DNA of 64,000 nt from Bacillus sp. THAF10. Lineage in GTDB: Bacteria; Bacillota; Bacilli; Bacillales; Bacillaceae_I. The position numbers were made by a program, and so were the translations under genes. The stretch is taken from the NCBI RefSeq assembly GCF_009363695.1, contig NZ_CP045403.1:600001-664000 (forward strand). The letters are read 5' to 3'. This document shows positions 56,052-64,000 of the stretch, piece by piece; positions within the stretch are counted from its first letter, which is position 1, and each line of letters begins with the position of its first letter. The notes under the pieces are model-generated. The model was not told where the DNA came from. It made no database searches and saw nothing but the letters and a program-made list of their open reading frames with translations.

Positions 56052-56110
56052 AAGGGGATGAATCACATGCACCTCGCTACATAGCGATGTGGCAAGAGAA
56101 CCGTTCCCTT
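56052..56110. repeat. Degenerate dispersed palindrome
   Basis: AAAGGGGATGAATCACATG on the left and AGAGAACCGTTCCCTTT on the right, with CATCGCTATGT-like inner bases pairing partly (ATCGCT/AGCGAT). It lies between two small membrane protein genes. Confidence 0.45.
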
Positions 56111-56184
56111 TGGTTATTTCAACTTAATCCTAAAGAATAACTATGTAATATTTTGGAATCCTATTATGCATAGGAGGGATTATT

Positions 56185-56655
56185 TTGGATGTAGCTAAAA
56201 TCGTTCTTTGGTCGGTACTTATTTTACCATGGTGTTCTTTATTTTTTTTAGACAAGAAGGTAGTAAAAAGATTTATGCCTGTTGCTATCTTTGCATCATT
56301 TTTAATGACCTTATACAATATGGTGGCTTTTAACCAAAAACACTGGGAGCTGCTTGTTTCTATTATTCCTACTTTAAAGCCTTTATTTTCCTCAGGAGTA
56401 CTAGGAGCATTCCTTGTTATAACCATCTGGATTTTTCACTTTACTTACGGGAAATTTTTTGTGTACCTTTTGACCAATATCATTGTTGATTTTATGTTTG
56501 CTGTTTTTCCTATCCATTATCTATTTCAAGAGAAGTTTAAGATCTATAAGTTGATTAATATCTCTCCGTGGGAAAGATACGGCCTTTTTGTGTTTTTATC
56601 CGTTGTCATTTACATCTACCATAAATGGCAAGAGGGGGAAAGGATTGAAACATAG
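56185..56655 (+). CDS. Integral membrane protein, CBO0543-like
   Basis: 156 residues, TTG start at 56185 behind TAGGAGGGA. About five membrane helices: a first at 3-20, then KKVVKRFMPVAIFASFLMTL, SGVLGAFLVITIWIFHFTYG, KFFVYLLTNIIVDFMFAVFP and a final helix after SPWERYGLF. The WERY segment before the last helix and the size recall the CBO0543 family, but that is tentative. Function unknown. Confidence 0.65.
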   Translation: MDVAKIVLWSVLILPWCSLFFLDKKVVKRFMPVAIFASFLMTLYNMVAFNQKHWELLVSIIPTLKPLFSSGVLGAFLVITIWIFHFTYGKFFVYLLTNIIVDFMFAVFPIHYLFQEKFKIYKLINISPWERYGLFVFLSVVIYIYHKWQEGERIET

Positions 56656-56687
56656 CTTCAATCAATAAAATCGTCCTAAAGATCCTC

Positions 56688-57245
56688 CTACCGCAGGCCG
56701 CGGTTGATGAATTGATGGAGGAGCTCGGCCATTTGTTTTGGAGTTTTGTTCATGTTGTTTTCGAGCCAGCTTTTAATAACGTAGAGGCTGCCGCTAACGA
56801 AAAAGACGTTCAAGTATTCGTAGGTTTCTGGGTCAATGTTTTTGTCAGTGATCCAGTTTTTCAAGATATATTGTTTGGCGATCATCATGCCTTTTTTCTG
56901 AAATTGAACCTCGGTGTTTTCGCTAAGTAAGAGCTGACAAATGTGGTATTTTGCAGCGATATATTCAAAGATTTTTTCGGTCATTTGGAATGCTTCTTCT
57001 TCTTTGGAGAAATTATATTGGTTGAGTGTTTTCACCATATCTGCTGTGAATTCCTCGTCAATGGCATCGAGTAAGTCGTATTGACTTGCGTAATGCGCAT
57101 AAAAGGTAGAGCGGTTAATATCGGCGTGCTCGCAAATTTCTTTTATCGTTATCGCGCCAATGGTCTTTTCCTTTAATAACTCCATTAAGCTCTCCTTTAA
57201 CACCATCCTCGTATATTTTTTTCTGCGATCTATCTTTTCCGTCAT
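56688..57245 (-). CDS. TetR family regulator of the MMPL locus
   Basis: 185 residues from ATG 57245 (MTEKIDRRKKYTRMVLKESL) with GAAGGG close upstream; the frame is open to 57293. The helix-turn-helix is ITIKEICEHADINRSTFYAH, the classical TetR recognition region; the C-terminal half is helical and ligand-binding, of the YcgE/TetR_C_7 type. Divergent from the MMPL gene, with short dyads between them, so it probably represses that operon. Confidence 0.88.
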   Translation of the reverse strand: MTEKIDRRKKYTRMVLKESLMELLKEKTIGAITIKEICEHADINRSTFYAHYASQYDLLDAIDEEFTADMVKTLNQYNFSKEEEAFQMTEKIFEYIAAKYHICQLLLSENTEVQFQKKGMMIAKQYILKNWITDKNIDPETYEYLNVFFVSGSLYVIKSWLENNMNKTPKQMAELLHQFINRGLR

Positions 57246-57306
57246 TTTCCCTTCACTATCCTTCCTAAAATTTCTTTTCACGTTAAGCAACATTCCGAAA
57301 ATATCT

Positions 57307-57370
57307 GTTGTGTAAACAACGTTCTTAAAGCAACTGTTTGTTGTCTATCCAACACTGTGTCTTATATAAT
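57307..57370 (+). promoter_or_regulatory. Promoter and candidate TetR operators
   Basis: TTGTCT (57341-57346), 18-bp spacer, TATAAT (57365-57370). Upstream and overlapping lie short dyads: GTTGT-4-ACAAC (57307-57320), and AAACAAC (57314-57320) with GTTTGTT (57336-57342). They are placed as TetR sites; binding is inferred. Confidence 0.5.
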
Positions 57371-57410
57371 GATAAGGTGAAAATCCGAAAGATACAAGAG
57401 AGGATCAAAC

Positions 57411-59468
57411 ATGAAAAATATAGCTTCACAAATCATTAGACATAAAAAAGCGGTGCTGTTGACGTTTGTATTTGTTACGATTCTTTCGACTGTGGCGCAG
57501 TTTTTTGTTTCCGTCAACTATAATATGGTCGACTACCTGCCAGATGATGCCCAGTCCACAAAAGCGATGGACGTCATGGAGAAGGAATTTACAGGAGCTG
57601 TGCCCGATACAAGGGTCATGGTCTCAGATGTGACGGTTCAGGAAGCGCTCACCTATAAAGAAAAGCTATCCGCCATTGATGGGGTATCAGATATCATTTG
57701 GCTGGATGATGTGGTGGACTTAAAAACGCCACTGGAGATTGCTGATGTGGAAATGGTCGAGAGCTACTATAGGGATGGCAACGCGCTATTTTCCATCAGT
57801 GTTCAAAGTGGGGATGAGGTACGAATCACCGATCAAGTGTATGAAATCATTGGTGAGGAGGGAGCAATTGCCGGTGAAGCGATCAATACGGCAACCTCAC
57901 AAAAGATGGCTGGCAATGAGTCGATGTATGCCGCGATGCTGCTTGTGCCAATCATTATTTTTATCTTGGTTATTTCCACAACGTCTTGGGTGGAGCCAAT
58001 CTTTTTCCTAACGGCGATTGGCGTTTCGGTACTAATTAACCTTGGTACGAATATTTTCATTGGTGAGGTTTCGTTTGTCACGCAGTCGGTGGCGCCGATT
58101 TTGCAGCTCGCTGTTTCCCTTGATTATGCAGTGTTTTTGCTGCACAGCTTTTCTGATTATCGGAAAAAAACCAGCAATCCCGAAGAGGCGATGGAGCTTG
58201 CGATGAAGAAGTCGTTTCCAGCGATTACAGCCAGTGCGGCGACAACGTTCTTTGGTTTTATCGCACTTACCTTCATGGATTTTGAGATTGGTTCCGATCT
58301 TGGCTTAAACCTAGTAAAAGGAATTGTTCTCAGCTTTATTAGTGTGATGGTATTTTTGCCAGCATTGACGCTTTATTTTTATAAATGGATGGATAAAACG
58401 AAGCATCGAAGCTTTATTCCGAGCTTCGAGGGGATTGGCAACTTTGTGGTGAAATTTCGAGTTCCAAGCTTACTGATAGTCCTCGCACTGATTGTACCGG
58501 CGTTTCTTGCTCAAACGAACACCTCGTTTACGTATGGATTTGGCGAGTTGCCGGAGCATACCCGTGCAGGTTCGGACTATAAGCAAATTAATGAGTCCTT
58601 TGGGGAGATTACGCCGATTGTTCTTTTGGTGCCAAAGGGCGATGTGGCAAAGGAAGAAGAACTTGTGGCAGAGCTTGAGGAGCTGGATTACGTCACTGGG
58701 GTGGTGGCGTATGTGAACATGGTTGATCCTGTCATTCCGCCGGAGTATTTAGAAGAAGAGGTTCGCAGTGAATTCTACTCTGAAAATTATAGCAGGATAG
58801 TAATAAGCACCAACCAGGGAACAGAGGGCGACATTCCTTTTTCGATTGTGGAAAAAGTAGAAAAAGCTGCAGCGAGTTATTATGGGGAAGAAACGCTCAG
58901 CCTTGGAGAAAGCGTGACACTTCATGATATTAAAAACACTGTTACAAAGGATAATATTCTCGTCAATGTGCTCACGGTAGTAACGATTGCTGCGGTGCTT
59001 TTGATTGGATTCCGATCGATTTCCATACCGGTTGTGCTGCTGTTAACCATTCAATCGGCGGTATGGATCAACCTTTCCATTCCTTATTTTGCAGAAACAT
59101 CCTTAGTGTTTGTTGGTTATCTGATAATCAGTACGGTACAGCTTGCGGCAACTGTGGATTATGGAATTTTGTTTACAGAGGCCTATACCCATTATCGCAA
59201 GGAAATGCCTGCCCGACAGGCGATTGTGAAGACCTTGGATGAAAAGACGTTCTCGATTTCCATTTCAGCCGCGATTCTATCAAGTGTGGGCTATATTTTA
59301 TGGCTCACATCCTCCAATCCCATTGTGGGCGCTATCGGCTTGCTGCTTGGAAGAGGGGCGTTGCTAGCCTTTATTATGGTGTTGTTTTTCCTACCAGCAA
59401 TGTTGTTGGTGTGCGATAAATTGATTAAAAAAACAACGATGAAATCTAATTTTTACGAGGAGAAGTGA
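57411..59468 (+). CDS. MMPL (RND superfamily) transporter
   Basis: 685 residues, ATG at 57411 behind GAGAGGATC. Twelve membrane helices in two repeats; each repeat has a large outer loop (about 35-160 and 360-500) and a sterol-sensing-like helix bundle: QSVAPILQLAVSLDYAVFLL and GYLIISTVQLAATVDYGILF, with the Asp-Tyr pairs thought to relay protons. It resembles YdfJ-type MMPL exporters of lipids or hydrophobic compounds. Its stop overlaps the start of the next gene. Confidence 0.93.
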   Translation: MKNIASQIIRHKKAVLLTFVFVTILSTVAQFFVSVNYNMVDYLPDDAQSTKAMDVMEKEFTGAVPDTRVMVSDVTVQEALTYKEKLSAIDGVSDIIWLDDVVDLKTPLEIADVEMVESYYRDGNALFSISVQSGDEVRITDQVYEIIGEEGAIAGEAINTATSQKMAGNESMYAAMLLVPIIIFILVISTTSWVEPIFFLTAIGVSVLINLGTNIFIGEVSFVTQSVAPILQLAVSLDYAVFLLHSFSDYRKKTSNPEEAMELAMKKSFPAITASAATTFFGFIALTFMDFEIGSDLGLNLVKGIVLSFISVMVFLPALTLYFYKWMDKTKHRSFIPSFEGIGNFVVKFRVPSLLIVLALIVPAFLAQTNTSFTYGFGELPEHTRAGSDYKQINESFGEITPIVLLVPKGDVAKEEELVAELEELDYVTGVVAYVNMVDPVIPPEYLEEEVRSEFYSENYSRIVISTNQGTEGDIPFSIVEKVEKAAASYYGEETLSLGESVTLHDIKNTVTKDNILVNVLTVVTIAAVLLIGFRSISIPVVLLLTIQSAVWINLSIPYFAETSLVFVGYLIISTVQLAATVDYGILFTEAYTHYRKEMPARQAIVKTLDEKTFSISISAAILSSVGYILWLTSSNPIVGAIGLLLGRGALLAFIMVLFFLPAMLLVCDKLIKKTTMKSNFYEEK

Positions 59469-61270
59469 TGATGAGACACAAACTACTATATGTTACGCTT
59501 GCTTCCATGCTAGTCATGCCTTCTTTCCTTGCGAATGCTGCTGTGGTAGAAGGAGCGGAGAACGGAAAAGTGCGTGCGAAAGAAGAGGTGGTGTACGCCA
59601 CCTTAAAAGCGAACGGCGATCTTGGACCGGTTTTTGTCGTGAATACATTGGAGGTTGTAAAGCGGGGAGAGATCATCGATTATGGAAAATACCGTTCTGT
59701 CAAAAATCTAACTGACTTGTCTGAGCTCGATCAAGAGGGTGAACGTGTTCTTGTGGATGTGGAGGAGGACGGGAAGTTCTACTATCAGGGTGACATGGAA
59801 GAGGGAACAAACCTGCCGTGGGAGGTTACGGTGACCTATCTGTTAGATGGGAAAAAAATAGAGCCTGGAGAACTTGGGGGAAAATCTGGGCATGTGGAAA
59901 TCAAGATTGAAACTGCCAAGAATGCGAATGTGGACGCGGTTTTTTATGAAAATTACTTGTTACAGGTATCCCTTATGCTTCCAAATACCTATCAAAACAT
60001 CAAAGCATCTTCTGGTGGCATGCAGGCAAATGTCGGAAAAAATAAGCAAATTACGTTTACGGTCATGCCTGGAAAAGAGGAAGTGGTAAGTGTTGAAGCA
60101 GATGTTGAGCGATTTGAATTTAGTGGTGTCGAGATTGCCGCGGTACCATCGAGTCTGCCGATAGATACTTCTGGTACAGATGGGATGACGGAAAGCATGT
60201 CAGAGCTCTCCGAAGCCATTGAGGAATTGAATGACGGCGTTGGTGAACTTAAGGATGGAGCTCGTCAGCTGAATGACGGGGCTGTGAAGGTTCAAGGCGG
60301 TTCTGCAACATTCAAGGGGGGACTTAACGAGGTAAGTGCCTCCTCATCTGAGCTTGTTGATGCTTCTCGTTCTATTCAAGAGGCACTAGGAACCATCAAT
60401 CGTGAGCTTTCTGGTGGCGCAACAGAAGTGGATTTAAGCAGCCTGCAGGAGCTACCGGCGGTGCTGAATGAGTTGGCTGGCGGTCTGACGGAGACGGCGA
60501 ATGGGGTCAAGACGTTAAAGGAGAATTATGCGAAGGCGTATGGTGCGTTAGATGGTGCAATTGGGGAAATTCCTGTTGGGGCACTTACTGAGCAAGAGAT
60601 TGCAGCGCTGTATGAGAGTGGGGCGGATCCTGCGGTGGTGGATACGTTAGTAGCTAACTATGGAGCAGCTCAGAAGGTGAGTGGAACGTATGCGCAGGTT
60701 CGCGAGGCGTTTGCGGCAGTGGAGCCAGCTTTGACACAGGTTGACGGAGCGGTTCGAGAGATGAGCGGTGCATTGACTTCAATTGCTGACGAGCTTTCCT
60801 CCTCCTTAGACGAAACAGATTTGAGCGGGTTGAATGAGCTGACAAAAGGGTTGTCGGCATTGGCGGCTAATTACGATCAGTTTCATTCTGGACTTGTGAG
60901 GTATACCGGTGGTGTTAGTGAGTTGTCCACTTCTTATTCACAAGTGCATACCGGGTTTGTTGGGGTGACAGAAGTAACTGGTGAACTGGCGAGTGCTGTT
61001 AGTGAGCTGTCAGATGGAACGAAAGACTTGCACGAGGAAACGAAGGATCTTCCAAGAAAGATGCAAGCGGAAATAGATAGCATGATTCAAGAGTACGATA
61101 AGTCCGATTTTGTGCCGGTGTCGTTTGTTTCAAAGGACAACAAGAAGGTTTCTTCTGTTCAGTTTGTCATAAAGACAGAAGGCATCAAGATGGAAGAAAA
61201 GAAAGCAAAGGAAGCAGAGCCTGAGAAAAAGAAAGGGTTCTGGACGTTGTTAAAAGAGTTGTTTAGTTAG
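59468..61270 (+). CDS. Secreted YhgE/Pip-like coiled-coil protein
   Basis: 600 residues from ATG 59468, set by ACGAGGAGAAG; GTG 59465 and ATG 59471 are alternatives. Signal peptide ends near FLANAA. Residues about 30-225 form a beta-rich region; about 235-530 is a long heptad-like region with repeated L-x2-G motifs (LNDGVGELKDGARQLNDGAV), as in the extracellular part of YhgE/Pip proteins. The usual C-terminal membrane helices of YhgE are absent; a basic amphipathic tail (KKKGFWTLLKELFS) ends it. It is likely a periplasm-side partner of the MMPL protein. Confidence 0.75.
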   Translation: MMRHKLLYVTLASMLVMPSFLANAAVVEGAENGKVRAKEEVVYATLKANGDLGPVFVVNTLEVVKRGEIIDYGKYRSVKNLTDLSELDQEGERVLVDVEEDGKFYYQGDMEEGTNLPWEVTVTYLLDGKKIEPGELGGKSGHVEIKIETAKNANVDAVFYENYLLQVSLMLPNTYQNIKASSGGMQANVGKNKQITFTVMPGKEEVVSVEADVERFEFSGVEIAAVPSSLPIDTSGTDGMTESMSELSEAIEELNDGVGELKDGARQLNDGAVKVQGGSATFKGGLNEVSASSSELVDASRSIQEALGTINRELSGGATEVDLSSLQELPAVLNELAGGLTETANGVKTLKENYAKAYGALDGAIGEIPVGALTEQEIAALYESGADPAVVDTLVANYGAAQKVSGTYAQVREAFAAVEPALTQVDGAVREMSGALTSIADELSSSLDETDLSGLNELTKGLSALAANYDQFHSGLVRYTGGVSELSTSYSQVHTGFVGVTEVTGELASAVSELSDGTKDLHEETKDLPRKMQAEIDSMIQEYDKSDFVPVSFVSKDNKKVSSVQFVIKTEGIKMEEKKAKEAEPEKKKGFWTLLKELFS

Positions 61271-61273
61271 TTG

Positions 61274-61323
61274 AACGACCTTTCGTGTGCGAGTGTTTGA
61301 TCGTGTGCGGAGGGTCGTTTTTT
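61274..61323 (+). terminator. Terminator of the MMPL operon
   Basis: AACGACC (61274-61280) pairs with GGTCGTT (61313-61319), and a T-run follows. The loop carries two copies of CGTGTGCG. Confidence 0.75.
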
Positions 61324-61414
61324 TGTGGTTTGGGGTTGTGGATGGGGTATCGGAATTCAGCCGGTTTGTCATTTTTCCAGCCAAAACAGGGCACTTTTCA
61401 GCCAAAAGTCTAAA

Positions 61415-61757
61415 TTCGACAAATTCCGCACCCCCCGACTTTGTTAGCACCCCAATCACTAACCCGCTCCCGTTATCCACTATCCGAACTACCAGAACCG
61501 TCCTCCTCGTCTCATGTCCCAAAAACACATCTTTTTTCCTATTAAATTTAATGTTTAACGTTATTTTGTAATGGTTTTGTCATAATGGAGGACACATTTT
61601 ACATTGTGAGGGGGAGGAGGAGGAAAACTATTTTGAAATAGAGATAATACCGGGAGTCGAGTCACAGGAGGATTCGACATCATTTAGGAGGTTTTTACCA
61701 GACAAAATTCGACAATAGTCCTGTGGGTTTGACCAATGTTTGAACACATGGTACTAA
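61415..61757 (+). promoter_or_regulatory. Regulatory region of the Tad pilus operon
   Basis: The 620-bp gap before cpaB has no gene. TTCGACA, the reverse of the 0A-box core TGTCGAA, occurs at 61415-61421, 61673-61679 and 61708-61714. A sigma-A promoter TTGACC-17-TACTAA lies at 61729-61757. The last two boxes lie just upstream of the -35 element, so Spo0A~P control is plausible. Confidence 0.45.
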
Positions 61758-61889
61758 ATAAGAAGCGAAATTTGTAACAAAAGTTTCAAAAAGTAGTTTT
61801 CAAGTTTGGAAATTGTGGTATTTATATCCAGAAATAATGAATTTTGTTAAGACCTGATAAATTTTTCCGGAAAGAGGTAGGGAGTACGT

Positions 61890-62666
61890 ATGCTGGAGTC
61901 TAAGAGAAGAGCCGTAATTTTTTTATCATTATCCTTATTGTTAGCCATTGCAGCTGGGTTTTTATTTTTGCAAAAGGTAAGTGCGATTAACGCTGAGCTG
62001 GGTGGTATGACGAGGGTCTTTATCGCTTCTGAGGATATTGCCTCACGTGCTGTTATTCAGCCCAATCAAGTCACCACCATGGAAATCCCCAATCGATTTG
62101 TAAATGAATCCCACATCACAGATGTATCAGAACTTGCGAACAGGGTGTCCGTCGTCCCACTTTCAAAAGGAGAACTAATTACCTCCAGTATGATTAAGCC
62201 TGTTGCTAGTGTAAGAGAAGAAAATAACCGGATTGTTACGTTAACTCAATCTGAAAGGGTCCGTTTTGATGAACAATTAGAAGCGCTCGATCGGGTCGAT
62301 ATTATTGTTTCTCATAAGTTTGACGGAGAATCCAAGACGGAAATTTTTATGACAGATGTCCTAGTTGCTGGGGTCGTGAAAAGCGGCGGAGATTTTTCAG
62401 GTATCGCGGTTGAAATTCCTACTGAGGATGCGCCACAGCTTATACATATGCAAAATTACGCAGACAGCATCCGAATCTTAAAAGCGAATGTTGGAAAAGG
62501 CAACACCATTAATGATGTAGAGGAAGCTCCTTCAGAAGAACCGCCAGCTGAAGAGGAGAAGGAAGAAGCAAAGGAAGAGCCAAAGGAAGAGCCTAAGAAA
62601 GAAGCTCCAAAGGAAGAAAAGCCAAAAGAAGAGAAAAAAGACAAAGACAAGGACGGCAACAACTAG
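61890..62666 (+). CDS. cpaB: Tad/Flp pilus assembly protein CpaB (RcpC)
   Basis: 258 residues, ATG at 61890 behind GAGGTAGGGAG. An N-terminal anchor (AVIFLSLSLLLAIAAGFLFL), a SAF domain (about 45-110: TRVFIASEDIASRAVIQPNQ, VVPLSKGELITSSM) and an RcpC-like domain (about 110-195), then a long Glu/Lys/Pro tail (EEPKEEPKKEAPKEEKPKEE). The tail could span the wall. CpaB/RcpC is an accessory envelope component of Tad pili; the next genes are cpaE and cpaF. Confidence 0.85.
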   Translation: MLESKRRAVIFLSLSLLLAIAAGFLFLQKVSAINAELGGMTRVFIASEDIASRAVIQPNQVTTMEIPNRFVNESHITDVSELANRVSVVPLSKGELITSSMIKPVASVREENNRIVTLTQSERVRFDEQLEALDRVDIIVSHKFDGESKTEIFMTDVLVAGVVKSGGDFSGIAVEIPTEDAPQLIHMQNYADSIRILKANVGKGNTINDVEEAPSEEPPAEEEKEEAKEEPKEEPKKEAPKEEKPKEEKKDKDKDGNN

Positions 62667-62682
62667 ATGGAGGATGTAAGAG

Positions 62683-63846
62683 ATGAAAGATAATCCGAAA
62701 GTGTTAATCGTTAGTGAGGAAGAGGTAATTGCAGATCAGCTTCAGCGGGTCTTATCGGAAGAAGGTCAGGTGGAAGGGCTGCAATACCAGGAGCTACGAG
62801 GAGAGTTTGATCGCTTAGCACCTGATTTGATTTTTATCGTCCAAACGGAGGATGAGTCGACTTGCATCGATGCCATTGATTATATTCATCAGGAAAATCC
62901 GCTTGTGATGGTCGTGTTTATTGCTGCATCGCAAAACTTTCAGCTGCTGCGGACGGTAACAAGAGCCGGTGCAACTGACTTCTTTGTGTTCCCAGATGAG
63001 TGGACATTGTTTAACGGGAAGCTTGAGAGTATCCTGCATATGGCAAAAGAAAGAAAGTCCCAGTATGAGGAAGTGGCAAGCTCTCAACAAACGTTTAAAC
63101 GCGGTCGTGGTCAGGTGTTTTCTTTTTACAGTGGTAAGGGTGGCAGTGGCAGGACGTTAATCGCCTCTACCTTTGCGCAAACGTTAAAGTTCGAATCCAC
63201 AGCACAGGTATTGTTAATTGATTTAAACCTCCAATATGGAGGAGTGGAGACGTTTCTTTCCATCGAATCGAATCGCTCGATTGCAGACCTTTTGCCAGTT
63301 TTAGATGAGCTTAATGAAGGACATATTCGCAATGTTTCCGAGCGCGAGGAGTACTCAAAGCTAGAGGTACTCTTAAGTCCAAGGGATGCAGAAGTGGCCG
63401 AAAGCTTAACAGATCTATTTGTCTCAAAATTAATTCGAACATGCCGAAGAAGCTATGATTTTGTCTTGATTGATCTTCCGGTTTCCATGAATGAACAGAC
63501 CTACACGGCTCTAGAGGAGTCGGACAAAATCTTTTATATATTAAATCTTGATACCCCATCAATCAGCATGCTAAAACAGGTGGAATTGCTTTTTGCTAGA
63601 CTTGGTCTCGACATGAAGGAGCGAGTGCAGCTCGTGTTTAATGAGGTAGGCAGAGAAAATGAGATTAGCCCAAAGGATGTAAAAGAAATGCTCGAATATC
63701 CAACAGCTGTCGAGCTGAAACGTGATATTAAAGGCGTCCAATCTTTTGTAAATAAAAGTGAGCCACTACGAAAAGAAGCAGATGAGAAAAAGATCATCCC
63801 GTTTGCAAAGGATATTCGAAAATGGGTCAGTGGGATGATTGAGTAA
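62683..63846 (+). CDS. cpaE: Tad pilus localisation ATPase CpaE (TadZ)
   Basis: 387 residues, ATG at 62683 behind GGAGG. N-terminal receiver-like domain (about 1-125, KVLIVSEEEVIADQLQRVLS) lacking a clear phospho-acceptor set, then a MinD/ParA ATPase domain with deviant Walker A (YSGKGGSGRTLIASTF) and VLIDLNLQYGG. TadZ/CpaE proteins place the pilus machine at the pole. The Arg in place of the usual signature Lys/Thr (GGSGRT) is common in TadZ. Confidence 0.88.
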   Translation: MKDNPKVLIVSEEEVIADQLQRVLSEEGQVEGLQYQELRGEFDRLAPDLIFIVQTEDESTCIDAIDYIHQENPLVMVVFIAASQNFQLLRTVTRAGATDFFVFPDEWTLFNGKLESILHMAKERKSQYEEVASSQQTFKRGRGQVFSFYSGKGGSGRTLIASTFAQTLKFESTAQVLLIDLNLQYGGVETFLSIESNRSIADLLPVLDELNEGHIRNVSEREEYSKLEVLLSPRDAEVAESLTDLFVSKLIRTCRRSYDFVLIDLPVSMNEQTYTALEESDKIFYILNLDTPSISMLKQVELLFARLGLDMKERVQLVFNEVGRENEISPKDVKEMLEYPTAVELKRDIKGVQSFVNKSEPLRKEADEKKIIPFAKDIRKWVSGMIE

Positions 63847-63876
63847 GAAAAATGGATGATGAAGGAATGAATATGG

Positions 63877-64000
63877 ATGTCAATTTTTAATCGAAAAGGG
63901 AAAAGTTCTGACAGACAATCGCATGAAAGAACTTTATACGAAAATCCATATATTAATGAGCTTGTGGAGCACTATAAAACTCGTATTCTTAAAGAATCGA
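63877..64000 (+). CDS. cpaF: Partial CpaF/TadA secretion ATPase
   Basis: 41 residues to the window edge, start ATG 63877 (MSIFNRKGKSSDRQ) with AAGGA 10 nt upstream; ATG at 63873 leads at once to a stop. The start ERTLYENPYINELVEHYKTR fits the N-terminal region of CpaF-type traffic ATPases, and the position after cpaB-cpaE supports it. The ATPase core lies beyond the window, so this rests mainly on context. Confidence 0.6.
   Translation, partial: MSIFNRKGKSSDRQSHERTLYENPYINELVEHYKTRILKES

Noticed and set aside
61360..61412. CAGCCAAAA repeats after the MMPL operon as regulatory array
   Set aside because: Only two full copies with irregular spacing and no symmetry.

Overview
The window comes from a low-GC Gram-positive endospore-former of the Bacillaceae (Bacillus/Sutcliffiella-like). 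The grounds are strong AGGAGG-type ribosome sites with frequent TTG and GTG starts, sigma-A promoters close to consensus, cre boxes for CcpA, TGTCGAA (0A-box) cores, guanine and cobalamin riboswitches, an SdpR/SdpI-type pair, and many small membrane proteins and lipoproteins. No rRNA, tRNA, CRISPR array, phage module or transposase gene was seen. This is a chromosomal accessory-rich stretch with short operons on both strands.

Layout. 0-11.4 kb: a partial gene, a nucleotidyltransferase, a guanine-riboswitch-controlled lipoprotein nucleosidase, a secreted endonuclease I, a GIY-YIG-like protein, an alpha-oxoamine synthase, an EEP hydrolase, a PP2A-like phosphatase and a run of small unrecognised exported proteins. 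11.9-20.1 kb: a sigma-54 enhancer-binding activator, a textbook -24/-12 promoter and the operon it faces (RidA, diaminopropionate ammonia-lyase, YgeY-like M20 hydrolase, D-aminoacylase, Na+/solute symporter), which reads as a catabolic route for N-acyl or D-amino acids ending in 2-aminoacrylate/pyruvate. 20.1-25.3 kb: small hypothetical proteins, GNAT, YwqG and alpha/beta hydrolase. 25.4-33.3 kb: ROK regulator, MalFG-type permeases, sugar-binding lipoprotein and an oversized GH31 glycosidase, with a perfect cre box inside the first permease gene.

33.3-46.7 kb: lipoproteins, an orphan PD-(D/E)XK-like protein, two phosphatases and then a neighbourhood that looks devoted to peptide toxins and resistance. 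It holds an SdpR/SdpI-like pair, a module flanked by 117-bp direct repeats (a two-Cys small membrane peptide, ABC ATPase, large permease, small membrane protein and site-2-protease-like enzyme), a VOC protein and a BcrAB-type ABC exporter. A dispersed palindromic repeat family (GGGGACGGTTCT...AGAACCGTCCCC and GGGACAGG...TGTCCC) sits between most of these genes and often doubles as a terminator.

46.8-54.2 kb: a cobalamin-riboswitch operon encoding a wall-anchored transcobalamin-like protein (DUF4430 plus alpha/alpha toroid), a second DUF4430 protein, and a complete ECF transporter (T, fused A-A', S). It is a predicted surface vitamin B12 capture and uptake system. It is followed by a convergent oxygen-dependent coproporphyrinogen oxidase (HemF), unusual for this group. 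55-61.3 kb: a 20-bp tandem repeat, small membrane proteins and a TetR/MMPL/YhgE-like export locus. 61.9-64 kb: the start of a Tad (Flp) pilus operon, cpaB-cpaE-cpaF, cut by the window end.

The strongest candidates for something new are the direct-repeat-bracketed peptide/ABC/protease module (39.3-42.8 kb), the B12 surface-capture operon, and the guanine-riboswitch nucleosidase whose catalytic Asp is replaced by Asn.
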